Positions 1-9,059 of a DNA stretch of 64,000 nt are shown here, piece by piece (the first letter of the stretch is position 1; every line of letters begins with the position of its first letter). Where the stretch lies: assembly GCA_014529385.2 (NCBI GenBank), contig CM043943.1, positions 151,249,092-151,313,091 on the forward strand, read 5' to 3'. Origin of the DNA: Adiantum capillus-veneris. Its lineage: Eukaryota; Streptophyta; Polypodiopsida; Polypodiales; Pteridaceae. Made by a program: the position numbers and the translations under genes. Under the pieces are notes generated by a model that was given only the letters and a program-made list of their open reading frames with translations, was not told the DNA's origin and ran no database searches.

Positions 1-416
1 CTTTCAAAGTTTCTTAGTGTCGTTTTACTATATGAGATATCATCTTCTTAGTGGGCAGCTTATTCCTATCTACGACCAAGATACAGAGAATAGCCTCGAG
101 AACCAACCTTTATCAATGGAGCTCCACTTTCGAGACAGCCTACTTACTGTGATGGAGACAATTTCAAGCACAACTCTTGCACAGCTCAGGGTCGATCTTA
201 CATGTGAAGAACTTCCACTTTTGCCGGAATTGTATGCATTCAGTCTCAACAATAGAAAGGTGCCTACTAAATGGATGAATTTTGATTTTCTTTAATACAT
301 TAAGACAAAATCTAACTTTTTTTTCTTTTCAGATTCCAAGACGCAAGGGGAAAAAAACATTGTGCAAGGAGTCACTCACAAATACACTTCACATAATTGC
401 TTCCACCGGAAGCTAG
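1..416 (+). CDS. 3' end of an unrecognised plus-strand gene, two exons
   Basis: An open frame enters at the left edge and runs to 259, where AAG is followed by a possible donor GTGCCT. A 73-nt AT-rich intron-like stretch ends in a strong pyrimidine tract and CAG at 331-332. The frame resumes in phase at 333 and stops at TAG 414-416. The last exon is basic (IPRRKGKK near its start), which could be a nuclear localisation signal. The exon before it is Leu/Glu-rich with no domain I recognise. Without splicing, the frame stops at 293-295. The start of the gene lies outside the window, so length and function cannot be judged. The two-exon model is inferred from splice-like sequences only. Confidence 0.35.
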
Positions 417-608
417 GTCACATACCTTGTGCACGCAAAGAGCTTTGATGCCATACAAACCATGATGTACTCTTCAAAATGACTAATGCAGAGACATTTT
501 GTGGCGGTCAAATAATGTTTCAAAAATGTACATTTTCTTTGTCTCAAATCTTTACATATTGTGTTGTTTCTGTCAAGATTTATACAAGTAAATTGCTCCC
601 TTTCCCTG

Positions 609-1012
609 CTACTGTCCTCTCCCCCGGTTTGTGCCACTTGTCCCATGTCCTCTTCCTCGGTTGCTGCCACTGGTCCCTTGCCCTCTGCTCCGGTTGCTCC
701 CCTGTCCTCTTCTTTGGTTGCTGCTACTTCTGCCTCTGGGGACGCTGGTCTCGGGCATCCTTTCGCATCGCTCGAAATCATGGGCCTCTTCCATGGCTTC
801 CCATGCATCTTACACCTGTGAATCTTCCCTCTGTTCTTGCTCTTGCCGTCGACGTGTAGCCCATTCCTCTACTTCTGCGGCATCCGCATAATATTGATTT
901 ATTGCTTCTTGAATATTTTGAAAGTCTTCTTGAGTCTGATTGTAGCGTTGTGTCATTTTGTTAATGCGAGCCTGTGCGAACTCCTCAGCTCTCGCCCCTT
1001 CCTCTCCAGTGT
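609..1012 (-). pseudogene. coiled-coil plus RG-rich coding remnant
   Basis: Read on the minus strand from about 1012, an open frame gives a charged, Gln/Glu-rich, probably helical segment (motifs AEEFAQARINKM, FQNIQEAINQYY, EEWATRRRQEQ). It then meets an in-frame TAA near 831 and continues in the same frame as a low-complexity tail with repeated Arg-Gly units (RRGQG, SRGQG, RGRGHG, RGRGQ), ending at TAG beside 609. RG-rich tails are common in RNA-binding proteins, but no RNA-binding domain is visible here. The in-frame stop suggests decay. The other minus-strand frame of 413-808 is Glu-rich and is probably a shadow of the same repeat. I do not recognise the family. Confidence 0.35.
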
Positions 1013-1036
1013 GCCGAGATTATAATATGTTGGATG

Positions 1037-1835
1037 GCCATTACAGAAAAATGTCGCACATTGTTGGGGGTGTAGTTATGTAATTGAAGTTCCTGTAGAA
1101 GCGTGATAATAGGAAAGTAAGTAAAGATGTTGCTTCATACAAACATTGCAGCAAACAAAGAAACAGCACGATTACTTACGTTCGATACATCCAGGAATTC
1201 AATGAGGAGCAACAGGACATTTAAACAAGTTCGCCAGACAGCTATAGTCATCAATCTGCGATGGCACGGTTACCCGTTCCTACCGGATGGTATTTCCTAG
1301 ATTATGTTCTAGCAAAACATGCTCTACACAGCATACAAGTTTTTTCGTGGCACTACATACATAACCACTTGATTCAGCAACACATTAAGAGACACTACTT
1401 CCAAATGTACCCAGATGGGCCTTACATTTTTACACGACCGTGAAACGCCCTGCTTTGCCTGAAGTTTGCGTAGTAAACAATCTTAGATTCCATGTCAAAT
1501 AACATCAGAATCCAATGATCACTACAAAGACACCATCAAAGATTAGGAGAAAAATTCTAAATGCAACATGGTTTTTACAAGGCAAGAAAAACTCACGATT
1601 GATTGTATGCAGTGACCAGAAAGCACGCTAGATCAAAGTTGACTCTGCTAAACCAGTTCATCAGACTCAAAAACGAAACTGAGTTGTTTTGCAACATAGG
1701 CGATATCAGCGGATCTATTACATATACTTTGTTTTGAACCTCAGGGGGCAGAAGCGAGACAGTGTGCCTAATATGAATCAATGGCAGAGATTAGACTTAA
1801 GGTATTTCAGCGGGCTGTCATCACTGCCACAAACC
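1037..1835. other. stretch with no clear gene
   Basis: A minus-strand donor-like GTAAGT (complement of 1174-1179) follows a short open frame, and a 60-codon plus-strand ORF lies at 1261-1443. Neither has recognisable motifs. These may be exons of the decayed minus-strand genes on either side, but nothing decisive is visible. Confidence 0.3.
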
Positions 1836-1909
1836 CATGAGTCAATACCGAGCGAGTGGGGCAGCTATCGAATTCCATAAGCCACTGACTCGCTTGGTAT
1901 TGACCCATG
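1836..1909. repeat. hairpin 1, family I
   Basis: The left arm contains GTCAATACCGAGCGAGT and the right arm contains its near-complement ACTCGCTTGGTATTGAC, with about 22 nt between them. The pairing extends outward through CATG and inward through GTGG, giving a stem of roughly 24 bp with a few mismatches. Confidence 0.8.
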
Positions 1910-1979
1910 TCTTAACGGTAGTGAGCCATTTAATGAATCAAGCGTGACTTATAAAGAAACACTTGACGACTACCGCGAA

Positions 1980-2058
1980 GACATGGGTCAATACCGAGCG
2001 AGTAGTACCATTATCCAATTCCATAAGCCACTGTCTTGCTTGGTATTGACCCATGTCT
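1980..2058. repeat. hairpin 2, family I
   Basis: This is a second copy of the 1836-1909 inverted repeat, about 145 bp further on. The left arm is GACATGGGTCAATACCGAGC and the right arm has GCTTGGTATTGACCCATGTC, with about 20 perfect pairs at the outer end. Loop and spacer are also similar to hairpin 1, so the two form a short tandem array. Confidence 0.8.
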
Positions 2059-2171
2059 CGGTAGAGACCCATTTAATGAACCAACTGTGACTTTTAAAGA
2101 GCATGAGAATTACCACAAAGCAGTGTTGACGACCTCATTCGTTGTGCTAGAGTTGGTGAAACTGCGCATGC

Positions 2172-2700
2172 TCAAGAAGTCTTGTTGATCGAGGTTGAAA
2201 ATGCAGGCCTCCTCTGACCTTCCAGGCAGCAGTATCTGTGCATGCACAGGCACTGCGCTAAGCAAAACTTGCAACTCCACGCTTTGTTCTCTTCGTTGAT
2301 TTGCTCTAAAATAATTGACTCATCTGATAAAGGCTCCTCGTTGGATGGCCCTTGTGATGCAGAGCCTTGCCCTTGCCTTTCTTGAGCTGGTTCCCTGGCT
2401 GCCTCAGGCTCCTCCCTAACAACCTGTAGGGTCCTCCCTAACAGGCACAGGCTCCGCATAATTTTCCTTCAATATTGGTTCCTCCATAAATTCCTCAGGG
2501 TCCACCCTGGCCTGCTCTTGCCCCTCATCAGCCCTTACTGGCTGCAGATCCTCCATGACTTGCTCATTTTGGTGTCTAGCTGGCTCCTCCATAACTGTCT
2601 CTGTTTCTTCCATGACTGCCTCGAGGTCCACTATGGCTTGCTCATGCCCCTCTGTGGCCATCTCATCTTGCCCATCTGTGTCATTTCTCTTGACCCGTGA
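2172..2700 (-). pseudogene. acidic Glu/Pro-rich coding remnant downstream of the H3-like relic
   Basis: On the minus strand a frame from 2661 to 2416 is rich in Glu, Pro and Val with imperfect repeats of the form MEEP / MEET / MEDL and DEGQEQA. A second frame (2459 to 2172), offset by one base, continues the acidic composition and then becomes Cys-rich near its end (CKFCLAQCLC). The first frame is in phase with the histone-like segment upstream, separated from it only by a TGA at 2701-2703. One original gene may have joined the two, later broken by that stop and by a frameshift near 2440. Low-complexity acidic tails have no single function, so none is assigned. Confidence 0.4.
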
Positions 2701-3082
2701 TCATGTCCTTCTGTTGTTTGTTTCAGTCATAGACGGCTCTGTCTGTCGTGGACAAGGATGGAGAGGGGGGATGTTGAGAATATCCATGGTTCTAGTATCC
2801 CGGATAGGTACTGGCTGAAGCAGCCCATCATAGCGGAAACGCATTCTCTGAAAGGTATCAAAATCCCGCGGCATGATAGTAACGCGGTGTGCATAGGCAG
2901 CAAGGATATATCCATCACTGAAGAATTCAACGAGGTAGTCTTCTACAATTTCTTAAAGGCAGAGTAGTGCACTGCTGGCCCATCACATGCCGACTCTCCA
3001 CTACTCACAAATCTCTCACACTACTCACCGGAAAGGGAGACGTGGAATAGTAGGTTGAACGTGTTGTTCTATCCTTCACAGC
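2701..3082 (-). pseudogene. degenerate histone H3-like fragment
   Basis: The minus-strand translation from about 2950 to 2830 reads YLVEFFSD, then YAHRVTIMPRDF and QRMR. This lines up with the H3 alpha-2, loop-2 and alpha-3 region (YLVGLFED, IHAKRVTIMPKD, ARRIR) with the same spacing; roughly 15 of 33 positions match by eye. Upstream, AFKK in another frame fits the preceding alpha-2 residues if one base is missing in an A-run near 2953. Further upstream, STYYSTSPFP and VRDL loosely resemble STELLIRKLPFQ and VREI but contain a stop. After the H3-like part the frame runs about 40 residues to TGA 2701-2703. It is a strongly diverged pseudogene or gene relic rather than a working nucleosomal H3. 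Confidence 0.6.
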
Positions 3083-3243
3083 TTTTACAGTACACCTCTG
3101 TGCGCCTCATATCAGTGTCTTCTTGCTTGAGCATTCAGAGATTCATCTGTTAGGCGTGGCCTTTGCATGAGGCATCTCTACAAATAGCATAACAGAAAAC
3201 GACATTTCATTTGTTAGCACAAGGGACTTAAGATTTCCGAAAA

Positions 3244-3626
3244 GGTCAGTACCAAGCGAACAGGTGCATCGGATAGAGTTTGCCTTCCCTTATTCGCTTG
3301 GTACTGACCTTAAAAAAAGTATAATAGCAGACATCACTTATATTTTTTAAGGTCAGTACCAAGCGAACAGGTGCATCGGAAAGAGTTTGCCTCCCCTTAT
3401 TCGCTTGGTAGTGACCTCAGAAATTAGTAATATCAGACATCACTTATATTTTCTGAGGTCAGCACCAAGCAAACAGGTGCATCAGAAAGAGTTTGCCTTC
3501 CCTTATTCGCTTGGTACTGACCTCAAAAAAGTGTAATAGCAGACATCAATTATATTTTCTAAGGTCAGTACCAAGTGCAGGTGCATCGCAAAGAGTTTTC
3601 CTTCCCTTATTCGCTTGGTAGTGACC
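3244..3626. repeat. tandem array of four hairpin monomers, family II, period about 106 bp
   Basis: There are four consecutive units at 3244-3309, 3351-3416, 3457-3522 and 3563-3626. Each opens with GGTCAGTACCAAGCGAA (or a variant) and closes with the reverse complement TTCGCTTGGTACTGACC, around a conserved loop of about 32 nt containing GGTGCATCG and GTTTGCCTTCCC. Units are joined by a conserved spacer (GTGTAATAGCAGACATCAC type). The first unit pairs perfectly over at least 17 bp. Starts are 107, 106 and 106 bp apart. The array continues after the Ty1/copia insertion. Confidence 0.92.
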
Positions 3627-3634
3627 TCAAAAAA

Positions 3635-3861
3635 TGTTACCATATACATGTGGTAGTGATGTGTGTGAACACACTAGCACCGCCGGGGCATTTTTTCCCT
3701 CTTTCGGAGGTTTTTTCCCCCGTGCATTGTATATACGCCCATCACTCTAGGGCTATCTATCTTTCCATTGCACACTAAGTAACACACTCTCTATTGTGTG
3801 CCTTGAGCTTCCTTCGTCTTCTCCAAGCTGTGTGTGTTTCTCTGCAACCCTAATTCCAACA
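3635..3861 (+). repeat. copia 5' LTR
   Basis: Starts TGTTACCATA and ends TTCCAACA. A TATATA motif near 3730 could serve as the core promoter. It matches 8586-8812 at 224 of 227 positions by direct reading. Confidence 0.95.
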
Positions 3862-3863
3862 AT

Positions 3864-3875
3864 TGGTATCAGAGC
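3864..3875 (+). promoter_or_regulatory. copia primer-binding site
   Basis: TGGTATCAGAGC lies two bases after the 5' LTR. It is the complement of the 3' end of plant initiator-methionine tRNA, the usual primer of plant copia elements. Confidence 0.93.
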
Positions 3876-4223
3876 AGGTCACGTCCTCCCGGGCTTAGTC
3901 GCCAGCTGCTCCAACACACGCCTGGTCACTTTCTCCGATTTCAGTGAGCTTTGGCGAGCGTTCGCAGGTCGACAAATATTTTGGGAAAGCTCAATGAGCC
4001 CGGTCTGCTCAGAATTTTGATTTGGGCTCATTTCGGCCTCCGTTTCCACTACGGGCAGTACTGCACAGGCTATTTCGTCATTTTGTGCAGATTTTCTGTC
4101 AGTGCCGTTTTCTGCATAACAGGTGCCTTCTAGTCTTCTACGGTTTGTGCTATATAGCACAAGTTGTTCCCACTCCATTTCTCCTATTTTCGGGCAGTTT
4201 TCACATCAGGTGCAGCATTTACC
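3876..4223 (+). other. copia untranslated leader
   Basis: This stretch lies between the primer-binding site and the chosen ATG. Open frames run through it only by using non-ATG starts, and no coding motif is visible. It probably holds packaging or dimerisation signals, which I cannot identify by eye. Confidence 0.6.
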
Positions 4224-7200
4224 ATGGCTGACAACAACAACACAGATGTGTTCAAGATGTTTGCTGCTGAGGACAGGCTGGATGGGGACAACTACCCTAT
4301 GTGGGCTTATATGATGCAACATGTTCTTGTGTCAAAAGGTGTCTGGAACATTGTGCAGGGCATTGATGTACGTCTTGGTTCTGAAGATGTAGGCGATGTT
4401 GAGGATGTTGCAGGTCTTGCTGCAAGGATTGCAGCTGTTAGAGTTGTTTTGCCTACGGCAGAACAAGCTCGTTGGGATGTTAAGGATGCGCAGGCTCATG
4501 CATTGATTGCGTTGTCTGTGAAGCGCACCATCATTCCTCACATCCGCTCAGCAAAATCTGCAAAACAGGCTTGGGATATTCTAGCAGGTCTTTATGCAAG
4601 CCGCAATGAGGCTAAAATTGCTTTGCTGCGTAAAGAGCTAGAGTCGAAGATTATGCATGAGGAAGATGATATGGACACTTTCCTTGCTAGTGTCAAGGAT
4701 ATCAATGAGCAACTCATTTCTGCAGGTGAAGTCATTTCGGACAGTTCCCTTGTGCAGACTGTTCTTGATGCCTTACCAGATTCCTACCAGACCTTTGCTA
4801 GTACTTGGAGACTCATGACCCAAGGAAATCCTGAAGTTGTCAAGTTTGATGCATTATGCACATTGCTATTGCAAGAGTCACTTTCTAGAAAAAATAGGAC
4901 TAGGCAGCGTGCAGTTGAACAGGCTTTTATTGCTTCTCAAAGAAAGGGTGGTAACAGTAATGCAGCCACTTCTTATGGTTCTGCTGCGAGTGGCAAAAAT
5001 TCTGTTCCTAATGCTTCTGCTGGCAGCACTTCGTCTGGCAATTCTGGTGATAAGGGCAAAAAGAAGATGTGTTGCCATTATTGTAAAGCCAATGATCACT
5101 TGATCAAGTCGTGTCCTAAGTTGAAGGCCAAAGAGGCTAAGAAGAAAGAGGGTGGTTCCACTGCAAATGCTGGTTCCACTACAAATGCAGCCATTGTCGA
5201 GTCTTCTGTGAAAGGAGATTGTGATGCTGATGTTGATGCAGAATGGGCTTTTAGCGCAGAGTGCACTTACAATCCTGTTGTCCATGATGCATGCTTGTCA
5301 GTTGCTGCAGATTCACATGTGTGGTATTTCGACAGTGGTGCTACAAAGCACATTACCTCACATCGTGAATTGTTTACCTCTCTCGAGTCTGTTCCTCATG
5401 GGAATTCAGTCACTTGTGCCAACAACGCCTCTTATCCAGTTCAAGGAGTTGGAAAGATTGTGCTCACTGCTGCTAATGGCAGTTCCTTCACACTTGTTGA
5501 TGCACTTTATGTACCTGGGATCAAGAAGAATCTCTTGTCTGTATCCGCACTTGCTAGACTTGGACTTGTAGTAAAATTTGTGGATGACAGATATATAGTT
5601 CATGATCTCAGTTTTGGTGATGAAATTGTTGCATCTAGTCTTTTGTGCCGTGGGTTGTATAAGCTCACTTTGAATGACAAGTGTGGACAAAATTTTGCAA
5701 ATGCTGTTGCAGATTCAAGGGCTATTTCAGATGCAAAACTTTGGCATGCACGTTTTGGTCATCTGAATTTTGCCAGTTTGCTGCGTTTGCAGAAATCTGA
5801 TATGGTTGCTTCTTTGCCGCCTCTTGAAGCACCTATCAAACATGTTTGTGAAGGCTGTATTCTGGGTAAAATGCAGCGTTCTAAGTTTCCAAAGGATGGT
5901 TCAGTTAGGGCCACATGCAGGTTGCAGCTTGTGCATAGTGATGTTTGTGGGCCCATGCAAACTCCGTCCTTGGGCAATTACCTGTACTTCGTGACTTTCA
6001 TTGATGATTACTCCAGGCATGCATGGGTATTTCCGCTTAAAGCGAAGTCCGAAGTTTTTATGTGCTTCAAACAATTTTTGGCTATGGCTGAAAATGTCTC
6101 AAAATGTACTATGGGCACCCTCCGTTCCGATCGAGGGGGGGAGTATATGTCTCATGAATTTAATGCATTTCTGTCTAGTCGTGGGATAAAACACCAATGT
6201 ACAGTGCCTTATACACCTCAGCAAAATGGTGTTGCTGAGAGGAAAAACAGGTCACTAACGGAAATGGCACGATGTATGGTAAAAAGTCAAGCTTTGCTGC
6301 ATTCTTTTTGGCTTGAGGCCATCATGTGTGCCACTTATGTACTTAACAGGTGTCCTACGAAAGCTTTGCAGTCTATTACTCCATATGAAGCATGGCATGA
6401 TAGAAAGACTTCTATTGAGCACATGCGTGTTTTTGGCTGTTTGGCATATGCTTTGGTGCCACAAGTGCAGCGCAGAAAATTGGATGATAAGGCTGTCAAA
6501 TGTATTTTTGTTGGTTATAGTGCTGAAAGCAAAGGTTACAGGTTGTATCATCCGCAAACAAAACGTATTCTGGTTTCACGGGATGTAGTGTTTGTGGAAG
6601 ATTCTGTTCAGCCCTTGCTGTCATGTACTAGAGACAGTAATGTAAGCTCACAGGACATTTATGACACTTTGTTGCCTCTTTTCAGTGGTGGAAATACGAA
6701 TGTAATTTCCAATGAGGCAAATGTACAGCCTATGGGGGTTTCTGAAAATGTTTTAGAACAGCCTATTACTGATGCAGATGTACATGATGTACTTGATGAG
6801 GAAAGGGATGAAAATGAGCAGGCTAGAGGTATGCCAAAATGGCTGGTGCACACTTTGCGTGACAGTAAATTGGATGCACCTTTATCTAGTCGTACTCGTT
6901 CAGGCTCTCGCCATGCATCTTATGCATCAGATTGTTATGCTTTGGCTGTGTCTAGTTTACATGATGTTGAGGAGCCTCTGTCTTTTGATGAAGCACAGAA
7001 TTCAGAAAATTGGATTGTTGCCATGAAATCAGAATATGATGCACTTATAGAGAATGACACATGGACTTTATGTGATTTGCCTCCTGGAAAAAAGGCCATT
7101 GGTACGAAGTGGGTTTACAAGTTGAAACGCAAGCCGGATGGTGAGATCGATCGCCATAAGGCTCGACTTGTTGCAAAGGGTTATGCACAACAAAAAGGCA

Positions 7201-8510
7201 TAGATTATGAAGAGACTTTTGCTCCCACTTGTCGTATGACTACTGTGCGTTTTCTATGTGCATTGGCAGCTCATTTTGGTTGGGATGTACATCAATCAGA
7301 CATTGTTACTGCTTTCTTGAATGGTGACATATTTGAGGAAGTTTATGTAACGCAGCCTCGCGGTTTTGTCATAAAAGGACAAGAGGACAAAGTGTACAAA
7401 TGTAAGAAGGCTTTGTATGGGTTGAAGCAATCTCCTCGTGCTTGGTATGAGAAAGCTGACACTCATTTGGTTAAACGAGGCTTTCGTAACAGTCCAACAG
7501 AAAGCACATTGTATGTAAAGCGTGAGGATGATGTATTTCTCATTGTGGTTCTTTATGTTGATGATTTGCTGATCACTGGACCAAATGAGAGACATATTGC
7601 TGAATTTAAGGCTGATTTGAATGCTGCTTTCAAGATGAAAGATTTGGGGCTGTTGCATCATTACTTGGGTATACAGTTTAAGCAGTGTGATGGTGGTATT
7701 GCCTTGTGTCAGAAAAGTTACATAGAGACATTGCTATGTAAGTTTGGACTTGAGGATTGCAAACCTATTGCCACTCCCATGGAAACAGGTTTGAAGTTGA
7801 GTCTACATGATGCTGGCGATCCTGCTGATGTCACTCTTTACCAAACTGCTGTTGGCTGCCTCATTTATGTATGCAACACGAGGCCAGATATTCAGTTTGC
7901 AGTCTCGCAGGTCAGCAGATTTATGCATAGCCCAGGGTCTAAGCATTGGCAGGCTGTCAAGAGGATTTTCCGCTACCTTAGTGGCACTTTACATCTTGGC
8001 TTGTTTTATCCCAAGGGGGGATCATTGTCGCCAGACTTACATGCTTTTTCGAACTCAGATTGGGTTGGTTGTTTTGACACGCGAGTGTCCACAAGTGGTT
8101 TTTGTTTCATGCTTGGCAGTTCATGTATATCATGGTTGAGCAAGAAGCAACCTATTGTGGCCACTTCGAGTTGTGAGGCTGAGTACAGGGCAGTCTTCAC
8201 AGCTACGGTTGAGTGTGTATGGCTCAGACGCCTTATGGCTGACTTGGGTGTTGGACAGGACACTGCCAACACTATCTACACTGACAGTCAAAGCGCATTG
8301 GCAGTTGCGAGGAACCCAGTTTTTCATGCTCGCACAAAGCACATTGAGGTGCATTACCACTATGTCAGGGAGAGGCTCTCAACAGGAGAGATCAGCTTGG
8401 CTTATGTGCCAACACAGGACAACCTTGCAGATCTTTTCACAAAGGCATTGTCTCGTGAGAAGCTTGAAGCTTTCTGCAAAGCTTTGGGCTTACTCCCCTT
8501 TGTGGACTGA
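4224..8510 (+). CDS. copia Gag-Pol polyprotein, 1428 aa
   Basis: The start is taken at 4224 (context ACCATGG, protein MADNNNTDVF), the first ATG of the frame; upstream extension uses only non-ATG codons. Domains in order: UBN2-type Gag (DNYPMWAYMM near residue 20); zinc knuckle CHYCKANDHLIKSC at 284-297; aspartic protease DSGAT at 370; GAG-pre-integrase HARFGH at 508; integrase with D573, D636 and E672 (D-x35-E after the second Asp); reverse transcriptase with YVDD at 1111-1114; and RNase H with D1279, E1318 and D1354. The order protease-integrase-RT-RNase H defines Ty1/copia. There is no internal stop or frameshift and every catalytic residue checked is present, so the protein looks functional. 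It would make virus-like particles in the cytoplasm and copy and integrate the element. Confidence 0.96.
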   Translation: MADNNNTDVFKMFAAEDRLDGDNYPMWAYMMQHVLVSKGVWNIVQGIDVRLGSEDVGDVEDVAGLAARIAAVRVVLPTAEQARWDVKDAQAHALIALSVKRTIIPHIRSAKSAKQAWDILAGLYASRNEAKIALLRKELESKIMHEEDDMDTFLASVKDINEQLISAGEVISDSSLVQTVLDALPDSYQTFASTWRLMTQGNPEVVKFDALCTLLLQESLSRKNRTRQRAVEQAFIASQRKGGNSNAATSYGSAASGKNSVPNASAGSTSSGNSGDKGKKKMCCHYCKANDHLIKSCPKLKAKEAKKKEGGSTANAGSTTNAAIVESSVKGDCDADVDAEWAFSAECTYNPVVHDACLSVAADSHVWYFDSGATKHITSHRELFTSLESVPHGNSVTCANNASYPVQGVGKIVLTAANGSSFTLVDALYVPGIKKNLLSVSALARLGLVVKFVDDRYIVHDLSFGDEIVASSLLCRGLYKLTLNDKCGQNFANAVADSRAISDAKLWHARFGHLNFASLLRLQKSDMVASLPPLEAPIKHVCEGCILGKMQRSKFPKDGSVRATCRLQLVHSDVCGPMQTPSLGNYLYFVTFIDDYSRHAWVFPLKAKSEVFMCFKQFLAMAENVSKCTMGTLRSDRGGEYMSHEFNAFLSSRGIKHQCTVPYTPQQNGVAERKNRSLTEMARCMVKSQALLHSFWLEAIMCATYVLNRCPTKALQSITPYEAWHDRKTSIEHMRVFGCLAYALVPQVQRRKLDDKAVKCIFVGYSAESKGYRLYHPQTKRILVSRDVVFVEDSVQPLLSCTRDSNVSSQDIYDTLLPLFSGGNTNVISNEANVQPMGVSENVLEQPITDADVHDVLDEERDENEQARGMPKWLVHTLRDSKLDAPLSSRTRSGSRHASYASDCYALAVSSLHDVEEPLSFDEAQNSENWIVAMKSEYDALIENDTWTLCDLPPGKKAIGTKWVYKLKRKPDGEIDRHKARLVAKGYAQQKGIDYEETFAPTCRMTTVRFLCALAAHFGWDVHQSDIVTAFLNGDIFEEVYVTQPRGFVIKGQEDKVYKCKKALYGLKQSPRAWYEKADTHLVKRGFRNSPTESTLYVKREDDVFLIVVLYVDDLLITGPNERHIAEFKADLNAAFKMKDLGLLHHYLGIQFKQCDGGIALCQKSYIETLLCKFGLEDCKPIATPMETGLKLSLHDAGDPADVTLYQTAVGCLIYVCNTRPDIQFAVSQVSRFMHSPGSKHWQAVKRIFRYLSGTLHLGLFYPKGGSLSPDLHAFSNSDWVGCFDTRVSTSGFCFMLGSSCISWLSKKQPIVATSSCEAEYRAVFTATVECVWLRRLMADLGVGQDTANTIYTDSQSALAVARNPVFHARTKHIEVHYHYVRERLSTGEISLAYVPTQDNLADLFTKALSREKLEAFCKALGLLPFVD

Positions 8511-8575
8511 TCCTGTCCTCAGGGCATGGCACTTCCCTTTACTCATGTGCCAGCTCTCGTTCACTGCATCACTCC

Positions 8576-8585
8576 AGGGGGGATT
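8576..8585 (+). promoter_or_regulatory. copia polypurine tract
   Basis: AGGGGGGATT sits directly before the 3' LTR and would prime plus-strand synthesis. Stretch 8511-8575 is a short 3' untranslated region. Confidence 0.85.
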
Positions 8586-8812
8586 TTTTACCATATACAT
8601 GTGGTAGTGATGTGTGTGAACACACTAGGACCGCCGGGGCATTTTTTCCCTCTTTAGGAGGTTTTTTCCCCCGTGCATTGTATATACGCCCATCACTCTA
8701 GGGCTATCTATCTTTCCATTGCACACTAAGTAACACACTCTCTATTGTGTGCCTTGAGCTTCCTTCGTCTTCTCCAAGCTGTGTGTGTTTCTCTGCAACC
8801 CTAATTCCAACA
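8586..8812 (+). repeat. copia 3' LTR
   Basis: 227 bp, ending TTCCAACA. Differences from the 5' LTR: the second base (G to T, destroying the terminal TG), one C/G change before CCGCCGGGG, and one C/A change in the CTCTTT-GGAGG stretch. Confidence 0.95.
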
Positions 8813-8849
8813 AAAAATAGTAATAGCAAACATCACTTATATTTTTTGA

Positions 8850-9021
8850 GATCAGTACCAAGCGAACAAGTGCATCGGAAAGAGTTTGCCTTCCCTTATT
8901 CACTTGCTACTGACCTCAGAAAAGTGTAATAGCAGACATCACATATATTTGCTGAGGTTAGTACCAAGCGAACAGGTGCATCGGAAAGAGTTTGCCTTCC
9001 CTTATTCACTTGGTAGTGACC
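8850..9021. repeat. family II hairpins continued after the copia insertion
   Basis: Two further units at 8850-8915 and 8956-9021, with the same arms, loop and 106-bp step as 3244-3626. Removing the 5,183 bp of element plus one target duplication puts 8850 about 104 bp after the start of the last upstream unit, so this is one array interrupted by the transposon. Confidence 0.9.
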
Positions 9022-9059
9022 TTAGAAAAGTGTAATAGCAAGAGAACAGGTTTGCATCC

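Larger units (their letters stand above)
3635..8812 (+). mobile_element. near-intact Ty1/copia LTR retrotransposon
   Basis: A complete element of 5,178 bp with 227-bp LTRs, a primer-binding site, one uninterrupted gag-pol frame and a polypurine tract. It is flanked by AAAAA on both sides (3630-3634 and 8813-8817), which fits a 5-bp target-site duplication, although the A-rich target makes this weak on its own. The LTRs differ at only three positions, so insertion was recent relative to everything around it. It landed in the spacer between two 106-bp hairpin units and splits that array. The only obvious defect is at the 3' LTR start, where TG has become TT. Confidence 0.96.

Noticed and set aside
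3244-3626. CRISPR-like array
   Set aside because: Repeats are regularly spaced, but the spacers and loops are themselves repeated, the units are palindromic hairpins, and the setting is a plant retrotransposon landscape with no cas genes.
4332-8360. many short frames antisense or out of phase with the copia gag-pol
   Set aside because: All are shadows of the single intact polyprotein.
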